Source of the DNA: Aureispira sp. CCB-QB1
Lineage (GTDB): Bacteria > Bacteroidota > Bacteroidia > Chitinophagales > Saprospiraceae
Length of the DNA: 64,000 nt
Assembly (NCBI RefSeq): GCF_000724545.1
Contig: NZ_JHBV01000016.1
Span: forward strand, 310,001-374,000
Direction of reading: 5' to 3'
The notes under the pieces are model-generated. The model did no database searches. It was given only the letters and a program-made list of their open reading frames with translations, and was not told the origin of the DNA. Of this stretch, positions 61,526 through 64,000 are shown one piece after another; within the stretch, counting starts at the first letter, position 1; the number at the start of each line of letters is the position of its first letter. A program made the position numbers and the translations under genes.

Positions 61526-63232
61526 TTAATCTAAGTAGTTTTGTTCAGGAATATTCCAACTAGAAGGTACTTTATAAGCAATTACTTGCCTTCTCTCCTT
61601 TTTGATATTAACAGAATTGTTCTGGTTACCTCCCAACATTGTAATTACCTTAGTTTTCTTGTTGTATCCTACAACAAAACCAATATGCCCTGCACCACCT
61701 CTTTTAACAATTGCCAAGGCTCCATAAACAGGTCTGGAGACTTCTTTTCCATATTTGGCGGCATATGTTTTGGCTCTCATGCCATCAAATCCAGATAAAG
61801 GAGATTGTCCTGTTTGTTTAAAACAATAAGAGACAAAAGCAGCACACCAATTGGCATCGCGCACTGTTTGAGTTTTTGCCCAATCATACGCCCCTAAGCT
61901 TTCAAACAACATTTTAACCCATGGATCATCTTTTACCATTCTAGCAGTTTCTTTTTTTCCCAAATGCTTTTCTGCCTCTCTAATCCACGATGGTTTAATG
62001 TAGCCACCTTCTGCCAATTCGGTCTCTTCCCCTTCACTGGTTTTGCCATCATCTGAAACATTACCACCAGAGGAACTACCTCCTTTTATCATAATCGTCT
62101 CCCCAGCATTAAAGCCTTGCTCTCCATTGCCATAAGTTTTTAATTTGTCTGCATTCCATTCCTTCAACTGCTCTACTGTCACCCCATGCTCCTTTGCAAT
62201 TCGCAACAAGCCCCAACCCGAAGGCACCTCAAAGGTATTTCCTGAATTAGACTCAGTATTAGATTCTGTATTCTTAGTTTCTTGCTCACCACCTTTAAAT
62301 CCAGTCAATCGAGCTGTTCTATTTTTCCACCCTTTGATATACTTACCAAACTTGGTAGGATTCTTTTTGACCAATCCATCGTAGTACTCATTTTGGTACA
62401 CTACAAATTTTTCAACCAATTGATTAGCATTACTAGCATTGATTGCAGCAATTTCAGCTGTTGTAAATTCGGAATTATTCACAGGGAATTTATTGTTAGA
62501 ATCTAATGTATTTAAGGCTCTTTTGATGTTCTTTTTAACAATTCCTGGCGTCAAAATACTTTGGTCAAAAATAGCATTGATAACCTTGGTACTCTTAATT
62601 TTATCCAAGCCATTTTGCTCAAATCTAGTCTTGATATAATATTCGTCTACCTGTTGTTTCGTAATATCCTTAATCAAGGAGGGATTATTAACATCTAAAC
62701 CAAACATTTTTGCAAAAGCAGGCCATTCTCTTTTTTCAGCAATTCCATATTTGGTTTTTCCTCCTGGATCATTAGGATCATCCACATAACCACCTTCTGA
62801 TTTATGAATACCAGTTAAAAACTCTTTTACAGCGGGGGTTTCGGCAATTGCAGCATATTTATCCTGACCTTCTTGTATTGAAGAATTATCATTTGGACTA
62901 GGTTGATCATCAACTCGTGGGGTAGGATTTTCTTCTTGGTTGACAAGAGAATGATCTACTATATCATCTCTTTTGCTCAGCGAATCACCAATATTTTCTG
63001 TCGTTTCATTAACCTTATTGACAATCTTTCCACCAAGTTTCAATTTTTGCTGCCTTTGAATAACATTATCTTCTATTTTTTGAATAGCAGCGTTCAACCG
63101 ATCCAATTTAGAACGTTCTTGATCGTCAATAACGCCATCTTCATTAAATAGTTTTTCATAATAAGCCAGTGTATCTTTGTATTTTCGAACTTGACCTCTT
63201 AACGTTTTTAGTTGTTTTAATAACTTAGACAT
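61526..63232 (-). CDS. Multi-domain peptidoglycan hydrolase: GH108-like lysozyme, LysM, CHAP/TIGR02594-like amidase
   Basis: 568 residues. Residues 1-95: charged helices with a partial EF-hand-like loop (NEDGVIDDQE), no signal peptide. 135-310: glycoside hydrolase 108-type muramidase, SEGGYVDDPNDPGG with Glu145 as catalytic residue, KTKYGI and YYDGLVKKNP. 333-383: LysM domain (FEVPSGWGLLRIAKEHGVTVEQLKEWN, in part). 410-568: TIGR02594/CHAP-like cysteine amidase, NWCAAFVSYCF with Cys463, GHIGFVVG with His516 and GGNQNNSV. Two cell-wall activities in one protein without a Sec signal fit an injected effector or a lysin delivered by other means; this part is inference. Confidence 0.88.
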   Translation of the reverse strand: MSKLLKQLKTLRGQVRKYKDTLAYYEKLFNEDGVIDDQERSKLDRLNAAIQKIEDNVIQRQQKLKLGGKIVNKVNETTENIGDSLSKRDDIVDHSLVNQEENPTPRVDDQPSPNDNSSIQEGQDKYAAIAETPAVKEFLTGIHKSEGGYVDDPNDPGGKTKYGIAEKREWPAFAKMFGLDVNNPSLIKDITKQQVDEYYIKTRFEQNGLDKIKSTKVINAIFDQSILTPGIVKKNIKRALNTLDSNNKFPVNNSEFTTAEIAAINASNANQLVEKFVVYQNEYYDGLVKKNPTKFGKYIKGWKNRTARLTGFKGGEQETKNTESNTESNSGNTFEVPSGWGLLRIAKEHGVTVEQLKEWNADKLKTYGNGEQGFNAGETIMIKGGSSSGGNVSDDGKTSEGEETELAEGGYIKPSWIREAEKHLGKKETARMVKDDPWVKMLFESLGAYDWAKTQTVRDANWCAAFVSYCFKQTGQSPLSGFDGMRAKTYAAKYGKEVSRPVYGALAIVKRGGAGHIGFVVGYNKKTKVITMLGGNQNNSVNIKKERRQVIAYKVPSSWNIPEQNYLD

Positions 63233-63498
63233 AATAGTGTGTTTTATTAGGTGTAATGGTTTTATAGCAATGAATTCAAGAGATTTATAATCTCAAAAAA
63301 ACAATATACAACTATTAAATCTAGTATTTTTTTACCAAAAAAACAAACAAAAATATCTTTTGATCAAGAGTCTAATGTTTTATTATAGATAAATTAACCT
63401 ATAATTCATCTATGCAGGGCATTGTAGATAAACAATTAAAAATCAAATTGAAGCATAAAAGCGCATAAACATAACATAAAAATTAACCTATATATGCT

Positions 63499-63999
63499 TT
63501 AACGCCTTCCTTCTATTTCCTTAATAAGCTTAATATTTCGTTTCTCCAAGGAGGTTAAAAACTTGGTAACATCTGAATGTTGAGGTCTATACCAATCTTG
63601 CTGCCTAAAATAAGTATCCATTTCCCCCCCCTCGATAAATTGATATCCGTATCGAGCAAAGATTTCGTTTCTCATAATTTGAAGTGCTTTAGAAGACATC
63701 TTTTCAAGGTTTTCAGGAATTAGATTTTCAAACGAAGCATTTGCATACTCTCCATAAAACTCTTCTGATATCTTACTATTTACCCTACGCCCAAGCTCGT
63801 ATTCTTCTTCTTTCTCCGATAGATTACTCCAAGAATCATAAATTTTCAAACACTTTATTCGTTTTCCATTATTTGTATAAATAACAAATTCCCCTTGATA
63901 CTTATCTGATTGGAAGCGCCCATTTTTATCAATTGTAACATTAGTTAAATTTTTATAGACACAAATCCTCTCGGCTGTTTTAGCATCAACGTCCCATAG
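63499..63999 (-). CDS. YARHG-domain protein, 3' part only (5' end outside window)
   Basis: The frame is open from the TAA at 63499 to the window end, at least 167 residues; the gene continues beyond. The C-terminal 75 residues contain a YARHG domain: LQIMRNEIFARYGYQF, YFRQQDWYRPQ and LEKRNIKLIKEIE. This extracellular domain often lies next to peptidase or peptidoglycan-related parts. The upstream part is beta-rich (WDVDAKTAER, NVTIDKNGRFQSDKYQGEF). On the same strand as the lysin-like gene, 266 bp upstream. Confidence 0.75.
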   Translation of the reverse strand, partial: LWDVDAKTAERICVYKNLTNVTIDKNGRFQSDKYQGEFVIYTNNGKRIKCLKIYDSWSNLSEKEEEYELGRRVNSKISEEFYGEYANASFENLIPENLEKMSSKALQIMRNEIFARYGYQFIEGGEMDTYFRQQDWYRPQHSDVTKFLTSLEKRNIKLIKEIEGRR

Positions 64000-64000
64000 T

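Overview
The window is AT-rich and gene-dense. It comes from a gliding member of the Bacteroidota, most likely a marine Saprospiria-type organism such as Aureispira or Saprospira (the genus is an inference). The main support is a complete porP/sprF-gldK-gldL-gldM-gldN locus (about 24.8-31.5 kb, minus strand), which encodes the type IX secretion (T9SS) and gliding motor. A TAnnTTTG-type promoter, many Cys19-type lipoproteins, a Porin_10-like barrel and Bacteroidota-type housekeeping genes agree with this.

Layout. 0-3.6 kb: a tandem array of four lipoproteins (the first cut by the window edge) homologous to the periplasmic D1-D2 half of GldM. 3.8-6.3 kb: a tight hemC-hemD-pterin dehydratase-rsmG operon. 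6.5-14 kb: an unknown helical protein, polA and an AddB-like nuclease. 14-16.5 kb: a MITE-like element, a small membrane protein and a second gldN. 16.8-21.4 kb: a plus-strand cassette of three photolyase/cryptochrome genes plus a TIGR03643-type gene. 21.6-31.5 kb: the T9SS region, with a second full-length GldM, a D3-D4-only and a D4-only GldM fragment protein, then gldN, gldM, gldL, gldK and porP. 31.7-38 kb: a membrane pseudokinase, a PhoX-type phosphatase, a membrane toroid-like protein, a DUF3089 lipoprotein and an unknown protein. 38-43.5 kb: a porin, a second MITE, a small barrel protein and a BlaI/M56-peptidase pair with two visible operators. 43.5-53.3 kb: SPFH plus NAD-kinase-like pair, unknown membrane proteins, a large LRR protein and a tail-collar-like secreted protein. 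53.4-64 kb: an HTTM protein flanked by two TPR lipoproteins, RecD2, small lipoproteins, a GH108-LysM-amidase fusion and a partial YARHG protein.

The main discovery is the dispersal of GldM into modules: TM-D1-D2-D3-D4 (two paralogues with 40 of 41 identical N-terminal residues), lipoprotein-D1-D2 (at least four in tandem), secreted D3-D4, and secreted D4. A second GldN accompanies them. Five minus-strand T9SS promoter regions (porP, gldL, gldM, gldM2, gldN2) share the motif TGTAAC-N16-RTTAWD at exactly fixed spacing, which suggests one dedicated regulator or sigma factor for the system. Together these suggest that the organism builds alternative or composite versions of the T9SS/gliding motor shaft. 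No tRNA, rRNA, CRISPR array, intact insertion sequence or prophage was seen.
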